Assembly (NCBI RefSeq): GCF_002742335.1
Contig: NZ_MDGR01000007.1
Coordinates: 493,501 to 557,500 of the forward strand
Reading direction: 5' to 3'
Source: Reichenbachiella sp. 5M10
GTDB taxonomy: Bacteria; Bacteroidota; Bacteroidia; Cytophagales; Cyclobacteriaceae
DNA length: 64,000 nt
Positions within the stretch are counted from its first letter, which is position 1. Each line of letters opens with the position of its first letter. The position numbers and the translations under genes are program-made. A model generated the notes under the pieces. It worked only from the letters and a program-made list of their open reading frames with translations. It made no database searches and had not been told where the DNA came from. Below, one piece after another: positions 18,762 to 27,677 of this stretch.

Positions 18762-19457
18762 ATGATGAAAATATTTTATTTTATTTTATTTCAGCTGTTG
18801 GCTGGAGCTGTATTGGCTCAGACACATCAGCGGAATGCTGTGGTGAGTGATCCTGTGATTGATGCTCAGTTTGGTGATTTACAACAAAAGAGAAAGTCTA
18901 AAGGAGAAACTGAAGGAACCTATTTCTTATGGGATGTGGACCCTCGTGGAGTAATGTATGGAGTCAATGGAGATACAACTTCTCAGGTAGTTTTTAACTA
19001 TAATATCAATGGAGATTATTTTGAGATTGCAAACATGGATAAGAAGTGGGTTGTGAATGGGGAGCAGTTGATAGGTTTCCACGTGAGGGAGTTGAACGCT
19101 TTAACCTCATCATATTATGTTAGGCTTTCGGGTAGAGAAGATATTCCTGACGGCTTCTTTAAGGTGTTGTTCGCATCAAGTATGTATCAGTTGTTGGAGC
19201 ATGTGATTGTGGATTTCTATCCAAGTAATTACAATGCCATTACAGATAGCGGTTATGAATATGATAGATATGTAAAATCTAATGTGTATTATTTGTTAGT
19301 AGAAGATGAACTATTAGAAGAATCTAAGTCTACAAAAAAAATAGTAAAGGCTATTAATGAAGTTGATAGCCGAGTAAAATCTCATGTTAAGAAGGAAGGG
19401 TTGGATGTAAACCGTTTGTCCTCTGTCGTGGAGGTGCTTTCTTTTGTGTCGAGTTGA
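18762..19457 (+). CDS. Secreted protein of unknown function
   Basis: A 231-residue protein with a clear signal peptide (FYFILFQLLAGAVLAQ) and no lipobox. The mature part contains GTYFLWDVDPRGVMYGVNGD, several beta-like stretches, and a helical charged tail (ESKSTKKIVKAINEVDSRVKSHVKKEGLD). I recognise no family. Two adjacent ATG codons (18762, 18765) can serve as start. It sits 8 bases after a strong terminator, so it needs its own promoter or read-through. It converges with clpX, sharing a bidirectional terminator. Confidence 0.7.
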   Translation: MMKIFYFILFQLLAGAVLAQTHQRNAVVSDPVIDAQFGDLQQKRKSKGETEGTYFLWDVDPRGVMYGVNGDTTSQVVFNYNINGDYFEIANMDKKWVVNGEQLIGFHVRELNALTSSYYVRLSGREDIPDGFFKVLFASSMYQLLEHVIVDFYPSNYNAITDSGYEYDRYVKSNVYYLLVEDELLEESKSTKKIVKAINEVDSRVKSHVKKEGLDVNRLSSVVEVLSFVSS

Positions 19458-19468
19458 TTAGCTTTTGA

Positions 19469-19524
19469 CTAGAAAACAAAAGAGGGCTCTCCATATCAAT
19501 GAAGAGCCCTCTTTTGTTTTCTAG
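19469..19524. terminator. Bidirectional terminator between secreted protein and clpX
   Basis: A perfect 22-bp inverted repeat (left arm 19469-19490, right arm 19503-19524) with a 12-base loop. The GC-rich core AGAGGGCTCT is flanked by A-rich/T-rich ends, so it can stop transcription from either side. It serves the convergent genes ending at 19457 and 19535. Confidence 0.9.
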
Positions 19525-19534
19525 TTTAGGAGTC

Positions 19535-20767
19535 TTATGCTACCTTGAGTTTGTTGATTTTGGACTTTTCAAACTTCTCTTCTGCGTAAGCCTTAGTCAC
19601 GACTAGCTTCTTACTTTTTTCATCAGAAGGCATCTCAAACATTGCATCATTGACGATCGATTCACAGATTGACCGAAGTCCGCGTGCACCTAGTTTATAT
19701 TCCAGAGCCTTTCCTACAATGTAGTCTAGGGCATTCTTTTTGAATTCTATTTCAATTCCTTCCATCTCAAAGAGTTTGGTGTATTGCTTGACCAAAGCAT
19801 TTTTCGGTTCAGTCAATATCTTTTTCAAAGCACTTTGATCTAATGGATTGAGATGGGTTAATACGGGAAGACGACCTATGAGTTCAGGGATCAATCCGAA
19901 GGATTTCAAATCGGGTGCTGTAATGTATTGTAGTAAGTTCTCTTGGCTGAGCTCTGTGAAATCATCTGATTTGCTGTGCGCACTGAATCCCAGTGGGCGT
20001 GTATTGAGTCGCGATCCAATGTTACGTGTGATGCCATCGAAAGCCCCGCCACAAATGAAAAGTATGTTTTCAGTGTTTACGGTGATCATTTTTTGATCTG
20101 GATGCTTTCTTCCACCTTGTGGTGGTACGTTGACAGACGTGCCTTCTAGGAGCTTTAGCAGTGCTTGCTGTACCCCTTCTCCGCTTACATCCCTAGTGAT
20201 CGAGGGATTATCCGACTTGCGGGCGATTTTATCCAGCTCATCAATGTAAACGATACCTCGCTCGGCAGCTTCTACATCGTAGTCTGCAGATTGCAATAGC
20301 CGCGTGAGGATACTTTCTACATCTTCACCGACATATCCCGCCTCTGTAAGTACGGTTGCGTCTGCGATACAGAAGGGTACTTGTAGGATTTTGGCCAATG
20401 AGCGTGCCAAATAAGTTTTGCCAGTACCTGTCTCTCCTACCATGATGATGTTCGATTTCTCGATTGTGATATCATCATCTTTCTTGTCTTGCATCAAGCG
20501 CTTGTAGTGGTTGTATACCGCTACGGAGATGACCTTTTTTGCCTCGTCCTGGCCAATTACGAATTGGTCGAGGTGATCTTTCATCTCCTTGGGTTTGATC
20601 AAGTTGAAATTAGGAGAGGAAATGTCATTTTTGGTTTTCTGCTCTTCGGACAGAATTTGATTGGCTTGTGATATGCATTTGTCACAAATATGGGCATGAA
20701 TGCCCGATATCATTAAATCCACATCTTTTTTATTTCTCCCGCAAAACGAACATGTTACCTGTGCCAT
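19535..20767 (-). CDS. clpX: ClpX, ATP-dependent unfoldase of ClpXP protease
   Basis: A 410-residue AAA+ unfoldase that recognises tagged substrates and feeds them to ClpP. The N-terminal zinc-binding domain has C6, C9, C28 and C31; Walker A is GETGTGKT (111-118); Walker B is IDELDK with D176/E177; sensor and arginine-finger regions include PELIGRLPV and GARGLRS. Length and parts match the family. It follows clpP on the minus strand after 28 bases, the usual partner order. Confidence 0.97.
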   Translation of the reverse strand: MAQVTCSFCGRNKKDVDLMISGIHAHICDKCISQANQILSEEQKTKNDISSPNFNLIKPKEMKDHLDQFVIGQDEAKKVISVAVYNHYKRLMQDKKDDDITIEKSNIIMVGETGTGKTYLARSLAKILQVPFCIADATVLTEAGYVGEDVESILTRLLQSADYDVEAAERGIVYIDELDKIARKSDNPSITRDVSGEGVQQALLKLLEGTSVNVPPQGGRKHPDQKMITVNTENILFICGGAFDGITRNIGSRLNTRPLGFSAHSKSDDFTELSQENLLQYITAPDLKSFGLIPELIGRLPVLTHLNPLDQSALKKILTEPKNALVKQYTKLFEMEGIEIEFKKNALDYIVGKALEYKLGARGLRSICESIVNDAMFEMPSDEKSKKLVVTKAYAEEKFEKSKINKLKVA

Positions 20768-20795
20768 TCCCTCTTCTTTTGTTTAAATATACTAA

Positions 20796-21470
20796 TTATT
20801 TGCTCGAGTCTCTCACGAGTACTTCGTCGATCAAGCCGTATTTCTTCGCTTCATCTGCTCTCATCCAGTAGTCTCTATCCGAGTCGCGTTCGATCTCTTC
20901 ATAGCTTTTGCCGCTATGCTTCGATAGAATGTTGTAAAGGTCTTCTTTGACCGATAGTGTTTGCTTCAATGAGATCTCCATGTCTGATGCTTGACCCTGC
21001 ATACCAGACATGGGTTGGTGAATCATGATTCTGGCATGAGGTAGTGCAGCTCTTTTGTTGGCTGCTCCACCTGCTAGCAGTACCGCCCCCATAGAGGCCG
21101 CCAGACCTGTACAGATGGTGTTGATGTCTGGATTGACATAGTTCATCGTGTCATAGATTCCTAGACCAGCATATACTGACCCTCCTGGACTGTTGACATA
21201 GAGCAAGATGTCTTTTTTAGAGTCTACAGATTCCAAAAAGAGCAATTGTGCCGTGATAATGTTGGCGATGTTGTCATCTACTCCAGTACCTAGAAAGATA
21301 ATTCTGTCCATGATGAGTCTCGAGAAAACATCGATTTCGGCAAATCTTGTAGGCCTTTCTTCGATGACCGAACGAGTCATGTTTTCGATATGACCAGTAT
21401 ATTGATCAAACGTATTTCCATTTATGTTTTGGCCTTTGACGGCAAAATCTCTAAACTCCTTTTTGTCCAT
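20796..21470 (-). CDS. clpP: ClpP, catalytic subunit of ATP-dependent Clp protease
   Basis: A 224-residue serine protease forming the double-heptamer chamber of ClpXP. Catalytic triad by motif: Ser126 in GLAASMGAV, His151 in [10 protein letters not shown], Asp200 in [25 protein letters not shown] is the family oligomer-contact and substrate loop. It lies between tig (upstream) and clpX (downstream) on the minus strand, with a terminator-like hairpin in the tig-clpP gap that may tune expression. Confidence 0.97.
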   Translation of the reverse strand: MDKKEFRDFAVKGQNINGNTFDQYTGHIENMTRSVIEERPTRFAEIDVFSRLIMDRIIFLGTGVDDNIANIITAQLLFLESVDSKKDILLYVNSPGGSVYAGLGIYDTMNYVNPDINTICTGLAASMGAVLLAGGAANKRAALPHARIMIHQPMSGMQGQASDMEISLKQTLSVKEDLYNILSKHSGKSYEEIERDSDRDYWMRADEAKKYGLIDEVLVRDSSK

Positions 21471-21501
21471 TTTATGATTTTTTAATACAGATACAAAAAA
21501 A

Positions 21502-21530
21502 CAAAAAAAGCCCTTATATCAAAGGACTTT
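21502..21530 (-). terminator. Terminator or attenuator between tig and clpP
   Basis: On the minus strand AAAGTCCTT and AAGGGCTTT form a 9-bp stem with one G-T pair, followed by seven T. It lies downstream of tig and 32 bases before clpP, so it either ends the tig transcript or partly attenuates a tig-clpPX transcript. Confidence 0.6.
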
Positions 21531-21560
21531 TCTTTTAGACGATTCTTTTTGAACAAAAGT

Positions 21561-22874
21561 TTACGCTTTTTCTCTGTATTCTTCTACAGTGACATCTTTT
21601 GCCTTGATGGTGACTTTTTCTTTGATAAAAGAAACGATTTTGTCGTTGAACACGGATTCTTGAAGTTTCATGTAGTTGTTGCCATTTTCACCCTGTAGGT
21701 AGTTGGTGGTAAAGGCATCTATATTTGCTTCCATTTGCTCAGACATGCCCATTGAACCAAACTGCTGGCGAATCATAGCTTTAGCCGCTTCTACAATCTC
21801 TTCGTGTTCTACTTTGAGTTCATTGTCTTTTGCTATTTTGCTCTTGATCATAGACCATTTGAGGTCGTTGGTGTAGAGTGGGTACTCTTGTTCTATTTGC
21901 TCATCGGTGACATCTTTGTTAGATACTTTCAACCACCTTTTCAAGAAAGTGTCCGGCAATTCGATTTTGATGTTTTCGATGAAGGCATCTCGAATTTTCA
22001 AGTGTGTATACCCATCTGTTTCTTTGTTGTAGTTTTCAGTGATGGCTGATTTTACCTTTTCTACAAACTCCTCTTCTGATTTGACTGCATCTTTACCAAA
22101 CACCTTGTCAAACATGTCTTGGTTCAATTCCGAGGGGATGACTCTGTTGATGTTCTTGATTTCGAACTTGATTTTACCAGATAGTTCTTTGTGGTCCCCG
22201 AGAAATTGAGCACGAATAGCTTCATCTTTGATCGATTTGCTTGGGTCAAACTCAATGATGTCTCCAGACTTCTTTCCGATGAATTTCTTTTGGTCTTTTT
22301 TCTCTACTTCTTTGAGCTCAAGAGTTGTGCCTGCGGGTTCTTCCACGCCTTCTACTTGGATGTACCCATACAATGCGTCTCCGTCTTCGGATGTCTCAGG
22401 GTTGGTAGTTTCTCCAAACTGATTTTTGAGATTGTCCAAAGTCTCAGTCATCAACTTGTCATCGATCTTGATCGAGTATGTGTCAACTTTGACTTTTTTG
22501 TCTACGGCTACTTCAAAATCAGGGGCCATTCCGATGCTGTACTCAAAATCGAACTCAGATCCGTTGTCCCAATCCAAAGCCTCCACTTTTTCTTGGTTAG
22601 GAAGTGGTTCGCCGAGCAATTGTATCTCGTTTTCTTTGATGTAATCCATGACCTGACGAGAGACCAAGTTGTTGATTTCGTCAACTAGAATGGATTTTCC
22701 GTACATTCTTTGGATTACAGACTTAGGAATCTTCCCTTTTCTAAAACCCTTTATGTCGGCCTTTTTGCTGTACTCTCTGATCTTTTCCTCAACATTCGGT
22801 TGATAATCAGCCTCCTTTAAATTAATTTTAATAAGGGCTTCTGTCTTTGAGATTTGATCTAATTGAATATCCAA
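21561..22874 (-). CDS. tig: Trigger factor, ribosome-associated chaperone
   Basis: A 437-residue chaperone that binds nascent chains at the ribosome exit tunnel. The ribosome-docking signature GFRKGKIP is at residues 43-50. A middle region (about 150-235) takes the place of the FKBP-type PPIase domain, and a long helical C-terminal arm region follows. The middle region is divergent, as is usual in Bacteroidota. First gene of the minus-strand tig-clpP-clpX cluster, with tRNA-Leu upstream on the same strand. Confidence 0.93.
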   Translation of the reverse strand: MDIQLDQISKTEALIKINLKEADYQPNVEEKIREYSKKADIKGFRKGKIPKSVIQRMYGKSILVDEINNLVSRQVMDYIKENEIQLLGEPLPNQEKVEALDWDNGSEFDFEYSIGMAPDFEVAVDKKVKVDTYSIKIDDKLMTETLDNLKNQFGETTNPETSEDGDALYGYIQVEGVEEPAGTTLELKEVEKKDQKKFIGKKSGDIIEFDPSKSIKDEAIRAQFLGDHKELSGKIKFEIKNINRVIPSELNQDMFDKVFGKDAVKSEEEFVEKVKSAITENYNKETDGYTHLKIRDAFIENIKIELPDTFLKRWLKVSNKDVTDEQIEQEYPLYTNDLKWSMIKSKIAKDNELKVEHEEIVEAAKAMIRQQFGSMGMSEQMEANIDAFTTNYLQGENGNNYMKLQESVFNDKIVSFIKEKVTIKAKDVTVEEYREKA

Positions 22875-22900
22875 AACTGTGTGCTTTATGTACTAGTTAT

Positions 22901-22908
22901 CAAAATTA
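22901..22908 (-). promoter_or_regulatory. Possible -7 element for tig
   Basis: On the minus strand TAATTTTG matches TAnnTTTG and lies 26 bases before the tig start codon. No clear -33 TTTG is present, and the expected site overlaps the tRNA terminator, so the call is tentative. Confidence 0.35.
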
Positions 22909-22942
22909 AAAAACCCTCTAGCCTGATTTTCAGGTAGAGGGT
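22907..22942 (-). terminator. Terminator downstream of tRNA-Leu
   Basis: On the minus strand ACCCTCTA-CCTGA, loop, TCAGG-C-TAGAGGGT folds into a 13-bp stem with a single bulged base, followed by TTTTTT. It lies 8 bases after the tRNA. Confidence 0.75.
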
Positions 22943-22950
22943 AAATTGTG

Positions 22951-23032
22951 TGCGGATGGAGGGACTCGAACCCCCATGCCTCGCGGCGCTAGATCCTAAG
23001 TCTAGTGCGTCTACCAATTTCGCCACATCCGC
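22951..23032 (-). tRNA. tRNA-Leu, anticodon UAG
   Basis: An 82-base tRNA on the minus strand. Acceptor stem GCGGATG/CATCCGC with discriminator A; D-arm TGGCGAAATTGGTAGACGCA; anticodon stem CTAGA/TCTAG with loop CTTAGGA, giving UAG for CUA leucine codons; a class II variable arm GCGCCGCGAGGC; T-arm GGGGGTTCGAGTCCCTC. The 3' CCA is not encoded; the genome reads CAC after the discriminator. It has its own promoter and terminator. Confidence 0.96.
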
Positions 23033-23056
23033 ATGTGTTCGAAAAATTTGGAGGTG

Positions 23057-23086
23057 CAAAGCTAATGGGATAATTCAATTATTCAA
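23057..23086 (-). promoter_or_regulatory. Predicted promoter of tRNA-Leu
   Basis: On the minus strand TTG (23086-23084), 19 bases, then TAGCTTTG (23064-23057) match the Bacteroidota consensus. The tRNA 5' end is 24 bases downstream. Confidence 0.6.
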
Positions 23087-23190
23087 CATCAAACTGTAAA
23101 ATATTTCAATCATTTTCACAATTGATTGTAAGCTCTAATTCTGATCTTTGTTGATCGGTTGTTTTGTAGGATTTTACTCAATGTATTCGA

Positions 23191-25416
23191 ATGGGAGAGT
23201 TGGTGCTCGTAGATGAGGTAGAAGAGAAAAAGGAGATTTTAAGAAGGTATAGAAAGCTGCTCAGACGAGCAAAACCTTTTTTGAAGGATAATGACGCGAA
23301 GTTGATTCGCAAGGCGTTTTATACTGCAGCGGAGGCGCACAAAGATATGCGCCGCAAGACAGGCGAACCTTACATCTATCACCCGATAGAGGTCGCGTTT
23401 ATATGCGTGTCAGAGATTGGGTTGGGGACGACTTCCATTATTTCTGCTTTACTACATGATGTTGTTGAAGATACGGATTGGTCACTCGCAGATATCGAGA
23501 GGGAGTTTGGGGTGAAAGTGATGCGTATCATCGATGGCCTGACCAAAATTTCGGGAGTACCTGGAGAGAGTATGTCCGAGCAGGCAGAGAATTTTAGAAA
23601 GATGCTGCTCACCTTGTCTAAAGATACACGTGTGATCCTCATCAAGTTGGCAGATCGTTTGCACAATATGCGCACACTCGAGAGTATGCCTCGCCACAAA
23701 CAACTCAAGATTGCCTCGGAGACGTTTTATCTCTATGCGCCTTTGGCACATCGCTTGGGATTGTATGCGATCAAAACGGAACTGGAGGATCTATCGATGA
23801 AGTACCGAGAAGCAGACGAATACAATTTTATCGCAAAGAAAATCCACGACACCAAAGATCAGCGAAACCGTTTTATTCGCAGCTTTATACGCCCGATCCA
23901 AAAATCGATCAACGAACAGGGGTACAAAGTAGAGATTAAGGGTCGTCCTAAATCGATTTTTTCGATAGCTACCAAAATGAAAAAGCAGAACATACCCTTC
24001 GAGGAGGTGTATGATCTGTTTGCGATTCGGATCATTGTGGATGTGGAAGAAGAAAATGAAAAGGCAGCCTGCTGGCATCTTTATTCTATAGTGACAGACT
24101 ACTATACTCCGAATCCAGATCGTCTGAGAGACTGGATCAGCATCCCCAAAGGCAACGGGTACGAGTCCCTTCATACGACGGTGATGACTAATAAAGGACA
24201 ATGGGTAGAAGTACAGATCAGGGCACGACGGATGGATGATATAGCAGAAAAGGGCTATGCCGCTCACTGGAAATACAAGGATGGTACTGCCAAAGGGTCC
24301 GAATCGTCTCTCGATCAATGGATTGCTAAGGTGAGAGAGTCTTTGGAACAGAACGACATATCGGCGATTGAATTTGTCGATGATTTCCGGTCCAACCTGT
24401 TTCAAGAAGAGGTGTACGCTTTTACCCCCAAGGGGAAATTGATAACCTTGCCAACAGGAGCATGTGCTCTAGATTTTGCGTTTGATATTCATACTGAAGT
24501 AGGAGGATGTTGTATCGGAGCGAAAATCAACAAGAAGTTGGTTTCGCTCAACACGGAAATTAGAAATGGAGATCAAGTCGAGATATTGACTTCATCCAAG
24601 CAGCACCCAAATGAAGGCTGGCTCAAGTATGTCGTGACTTCCAAGGCGATATCCAGTATCAAGGATTATCTCAAGGAAGAAAAAAAGAAAGCGGCGTTTG
24701 AAGGAAAGGAGATTGTGATGCGCAAGCTCAAGCAAATCAAGCTTGAACTCAACAATGATACAATCAATCGAATGATTGCGTATTTTGGTGCAGAGTCACC
24801 GCTAGACTTCTTTTATGATGTAGCCAAAGGGAAGATTGATCCCAAGCACATCAAAAAGATCAGTGAGGTGAAAGACCTGAAGAAGCCAGGCAGGAAGCAT
24901 GAAGAGTCACAAGAGATTGCCAAAGCGACCAAAAAGGCTAAGGAGGCGAATAGCAACCTGTTGATTATCGGGGACAACATGAATAATATGGTGGATTACA
25001 AATTCGCTAACTGTTGCAAACCAATTCCTGGCGATGACGTTTTTGGTTTTGTGACCGTCAGTGATGGGATCAAGATTCACCGTACGACTTGTCCAAATGC
25101 GACCGAGCTCATGTCCAACTATGGCTATCGGATCATCAAGGCCAAGTGGACTTCTCAGCAGGAGATTGCATTTTTGGCTGGGCTCAAAGTCATCGGAACC
25201 GACCGAATGGGTATGATCAATGACATTACCCAAATTATTTCTAACGATTTGAAAGTCAATATGCGGTCGATGAGTATCGATACTGATAATGGCATTTTTG
25301 AGGGGAATATGAAGGTTTATGTAGATGATACTTCTCACTTGGAGAAGATGATTCACAAGCTCGAAAGCATAGACGGGATAGAGAGAGTCTACCGCTTTGA
25401 TTTATTTGAAGAATAA
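23191..25416 (+). CDS. rsh: Bifunctional (p)ppGpp synthetase/hydrolase (RelA/SpoT homologue)
   Basis: A 741-residue long RSH enzyme that makes and degrades the alarmone ppGpp. N-terminal HD hydrolase with HDVVED at about residue 89 and LADRLHNMRTL, both needed for hydrolysis and both intact. The synthetase domain has GRPKSIFSIATKM and GNGYESLHTTV (about 322). A TGS domain (about 408-470, VYAFTPKGKLITLPTGACALDFAF), a Cys-containing region (CCKPIPGDDVFGFV) and a C-terminal ACT domain (about 655-741) follow. The intact HD and synthetase motifs argue for both activities. It heads a plus-strand run with a Fur-like regulator, STAS protein and purA. Confidence 0.95.
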   Translation: MGELVLVDEVEEKKEILRRYRKLLRRAKPFLKDNDAKLIRKAFYTAAEAHKDMRRKTGEPYIYHPIEVAFICVSEIGLGTTSIISALLHDVVEDTDWSLADIEREFGVKVMRIIDGLTKISGVPGESMSEQAENFRKMLLTLSKDTRVILIKLADRLHNMRTLESMPRHKQLKIASETFYLYAPLAHRLGLYAIKTELEDLSMKYREADEYNFIAKKIHDTKDQRNRFIRSFIRPIQKSINEQGYKVEIKGRPKSIFSIATKMKKQNIPFEEVYDLFAIRIIVDVEEENEKAACWHLYSIVTDYYTPNPDRLRDWISIPKGNGYESLHTTVMTNKGQWVEVQIRARRMDDIAEKGYAAHWKYKDGTAKGSESSLDQWIAKVRESLEQNDISAIEFVDDFRSNLFQEEVYAFTPKGKLITLPTGACALDFAFDIHTEVGGCCIGAKINKKLVSLNTEIRNGDQVEILTSSKQHPNEGWLKYVVTSKAISSIKDYLKEEKKKAAFEGKEIVMRKLKQIKLELNNDTINRMIAYFGAESPLDFFYDVAKGKIDPKHIKKISEVKDLKKPGRKHEESQEIAKATKKAKEANSNLLIIGDNMNNMVDYKFANCCKPIPGDDVFGFVTVSDGIKIHRTTCPNATELMSNYGYRIIKAKWTSQQEIAFLAGLKVIGTDRMGMINDITQIISNDLKVNMRSMSIDTDNGIFEGNMKVYVDDTSHLEKMIHKLESIDGIERVYRFDLFEE

Positions 25417-25438
25417 TATCTATAAAAAACTATATTTG
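25405..25438 (+). promoter_or_regulatory. Predicted promoter of fur-like gene inside rsh 3' end
   Basis: TTTG (25405-25408), 22 bases, TATATTTG (25431-25438): a near-consensus Bacteroidota promoter overlapping the last rsh codons. It would give the fur-like, STAS and purA genes a transcript of their own. Confidence 0.55.
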
Positions 25439-25477
25439 CACGCGAGAAGTCAAAAACCATTGATAATATAAAAAAAA

Positions 25478-25948
25478 TTGAGCCAAACAGAAGGACATAG
25501 TACTGTAACGACCAAAATCTACGAGGAGGTTAAGAACATCTTTACGAAATTTTTGGAAAATAAGTCTTTGCGTAAGACACCTGAGCGATATGCTATCCTA
25601 GAGGAAATTTATAGCAAGACGGGGCATTTTGATGTGGAAACCCTCTACATCAGCATGAAAAACAAAAATTACCGTGTGAGTAGGGCGACAGTATATAACT
25701 CCCTCGATCTCTTGGTAGAGTGCGATCTCGTCACCAAGCATCAGTTTGGACAGAATCTCGCTCAATACGAGAAATCCTATGGGTTCAAGCAGCACGACCA
25801 CATATTGATGGAAGGTAGTGGAGAGGTTTTGGAATTTTGTGATCCCAGAATTCAGAACATCAAACGAACCCTCGAAGAAATGTTTGACATTGATATCACG
25901 CATCATTCCTTGTATTTCTTCGCAAAGAATAAAAAAGACAAGAATTAA
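25478..25948 (+). CDS. Fur-family transcriptional regulator lacking the usual CxxC zinc pair
   Basis: A 156-residue winged-helix regulator of the Fur superfamily. The DNA-binding half contains [27 protein letters not shown] and the recognition helix [15 protein letters not shown]. In the dimerisation half, the conserved HDHL-x-C-x2-C-G stretch reads [17 protein letters not shown], so both cysteines of the first structural-zinc CxxC are replaced (by Met and Ser), while metal-site histidines (HDH, THH) remain. Fur proteins repress metal uptake or oxidative-stress genes, and the sensed signal here is unknown. The TTG at 25478 is the only plausible start near the conserved region. It follows rsh by 61 bases. 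Confidence 0.87.
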   Translation: MSQTEGHSTVTTKIYEEVKNIFTKFLENKSLRKTPERYAILEEIYSKTGHFDVETLYISMKNKNYRVSRATVYNSLDLLVECDLVTKHQFGQNLAQYEKSYGFKQHDHILMEGSGEVLEFCDPRIQNIKRTLEEMFDIDITHHSLYFFAKNKKDKN

Positions 25949-25961
25949 TAATCCCGTAGAA

Positions 25962-26303
25962 ATGACTTTTAATTTCAATCAAGAGAATGATGTGATGATC
26001 ATTCAGTTTGAAGGTGATCTGATTGGCGAAGAAAATGGCCCAGAGATCATCGGGAATGTCAACGACACATTAAACAACAACATCGTCAAATGCGCTGTTG
26101 ATATCTCAGAAGTGAGATATATCAACAGCAGTGGTATTGGCGTACTGATTACTATCCTGACCAAGTTTAGAAACAAGGGAGGAGAAGTGATACTCATTAA
26201 CCCTTCGGATCACGTAAAAAAACTATTGGTCATCACTAAACTGAATGCAATATTCACGATAGTGGAAGACCTAGATCAAGCAAAAAAGGAACTGAATAAA
26301 TAA
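25962..26303 (+). CDS. STAS-domain anti-sigma factor antagonist
   Basis: A 113-residue single STAS domain of the SpoIIAA/RsbV type. The phosphorylatable serine motif INSSGIG lies at residues 54-60, followed by the expected helix and GGEVILINPSDHVKKLL. Such proteins bind and neutralise anti-sigma kinases when unphosphorylated. No partner kinase or phosphatase is encoded nearby. The frame is open upstream into the fur-like gene (to 25818), but homology starts at MTFNFNQEND, so the ATG at 25962 is chosen. purA follows after 7 bases. Confidence 0.9.
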   Translation: MTFNFNQENDVMIIQFEGDLIGEENGPEIIGNVNDTLNNNIVKCAVDISEVRYINSSGIGVLITILTKFRNKGGEVILINPSDHVKKLLVITKLNAIFTIVEDLDQAKKELNK

Positions 26304-26310
26304 TAAGCGC

Positions 26311-27579
26311 ATGTCTGTAGATGTATTGCTAGGGCTCCAATGGGGCGATGAAGGAAAAGGGAAAATCGTCGATTATTTGACACCTAATTATAATGTGATT
26401 GCGAGATTTCAAGGAGGGCCGAATGCTGGTCACACTTTGAAATTTGGAAATACTAAACACGTCTTGCATCAAATCCCATCTGGGATATTTCACAAGGGAG
26501 CGGTCAATATCATCGGAAATGGTGTGGTATTGGATCCTGCTATTTTTCAAAAGGAGATTTTGGCTCTCGAAAAATTCGAGAACTACGATGCGAGTAAGCT
26601 CAAAATTTCGAAAAAGGCTCAGTTGATTCTGCCGACACATAGAATCCTAGATGCGGCCTATGAGAACGCCAAAGGAGATAAAAAGATCGGCTCGACACTG
26701 AAAGGTATCGGACCGACATATGAAGACAAAATATCAAGAAATGGACTCAGAGCGGGAGATACGCTCGGGGCAGATTTCATGAGCAAGTACGAAGCATCAA
26801 AGAAGCGTCATTTGGAGATTTTGAGTCACTATGACTTTGAATTTGATTTGACAGAGCTGGAAGAGGCGTTTTTGAAGGGGGTAGAGTTCATCAAAACTTT
26901 TGACTTGATCGATAGTGAGTATGTCCTCAATGCACATCTCACCTCTGGGGACAAAGTACTGGCAGAAGGAGCCCAAGGATCTTTGTTGGATATCGACTTT
27001 GGAAGTTATCCATTTGTGACCAGTTCGAATACGACTACAGCAGCAGCTTGTACAGGTTTGGGAGTGGCAGTCAACAAGATCGGCGAGGTGTTTGGTGTGT
27101 TCAAAGCATATTGTACACGTGTAGGTAGTGGACCTTTCCCTACTGAGTTGCATGATGAGACTGGAGAGAAAATCAGAGCCAATGGAGGTGAATTTGGTGC
27201 GACAACTGGTCGTCCGAGAAGATGTGGGTGGTTGGATCTCCCTGCGTTGAAGTATGCGGTGATGGTCAATGGCGCGACCAGATTGTACATGATGAAGGCA
27301 GACGTCTTGTCTGGTTTCGAAGAGATTAAGGTGTGTACGCACTATAGAGGGAAGGATGGTGTTTTGACAGATCAGATGCCGTTTGATTTGGCTGATGAAA
27401 GTTTCGAGCCTGTGTACGAGACGGTAAAGGGCTGGACCGAGGACTTGACAGCTATCTCTACTTACGAGGGATTGCCTGCTAGTTTGAAGCAATATGTCGA
27501 GTATATCGAGAAAGCAATTGGTTTACCTATTGACATTGTATCCGTAGGGCCGGACAGAGACCAGACCCTGCTGAAATAA
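26311..27579 (+). CDS. purA: Adenylosuccinate synthetase
   Basis: A 422-residue enzyme that joins IMP and aspartate using GTP, the first step from IMP to AMP. Signatures: GLQWGDEGKGKIVDYL at the N-terminus (catalytic Asp and P-loop), QGSLLDIDFGSYPFVTSSNTT, GRPRRCGWLDL, and a C-terminal VSVGPDRDQTLL. Length matches the family. It lies 7 bases after the STAS gene. Placement with an RSH enzyme is notable because ppGpp is a known inhibitor of PurA in other bacteria. The transcript ends at a strong terminator. Confidence 0.97.
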   Translation: MSVDVLLGLQWGDEGKGKIVDYLTPNYNVIARFQGGPNAGHTLKFGNTKHVLHQIPSGIFHKGAVNIIGNGVVLDPAIFQKEILALEKFENYDASKLKISKKAQLILPTHRILDAAYENAKGDKKIGSTLKGIGPTYEDKISRNGLRAGDTLGADFMSKYEASKKRHLEILSHYDFEFDLTELEEAFLKGVEFIKTFDLIDSEYVLNAHLTSGDKVLAEGAQGSLLDIDFGSYPFVTSSNTTTAAACTGLGVAVNKIGEVFGVFKAYCTRVGSGPFPTELHDETGEKIRANGGEFGATTGRPRRCGWLDLPALKYAVMVNGATRLYMMKADVLSGFEEIKVCTHYRGKDGVLTDQMPFDLADESFEPVYETVKGWTEDLTAISTYEGLPASLKQYVEYIEKAIGLPIDIVSVGPDRDQTLLK

Positions 27580-27592
27580 GTATAATTAAAGA

Positions 27593-27637
27593 AAATGAAA
27601 AGCCCCTTGACTGTCACAGTCAAGGGGCTTTTCATTT
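27593..27637. terminator. Bidirectional terminator between purA and glycosyltransferase
   Basis: AAATGAAAAGCCCCTTGACT pairs perfectly with the inverted copy ending at 27637, a stem of at least 20 bp with a very small loop. A-rich and T-rich flanks allow use in both directions by the convergent genes. Confidence 0.9.
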
Positions 27638-27677
27638 AAAGAGAAGACTGTTTCATACATTTCTGTTGTCTGTCATA

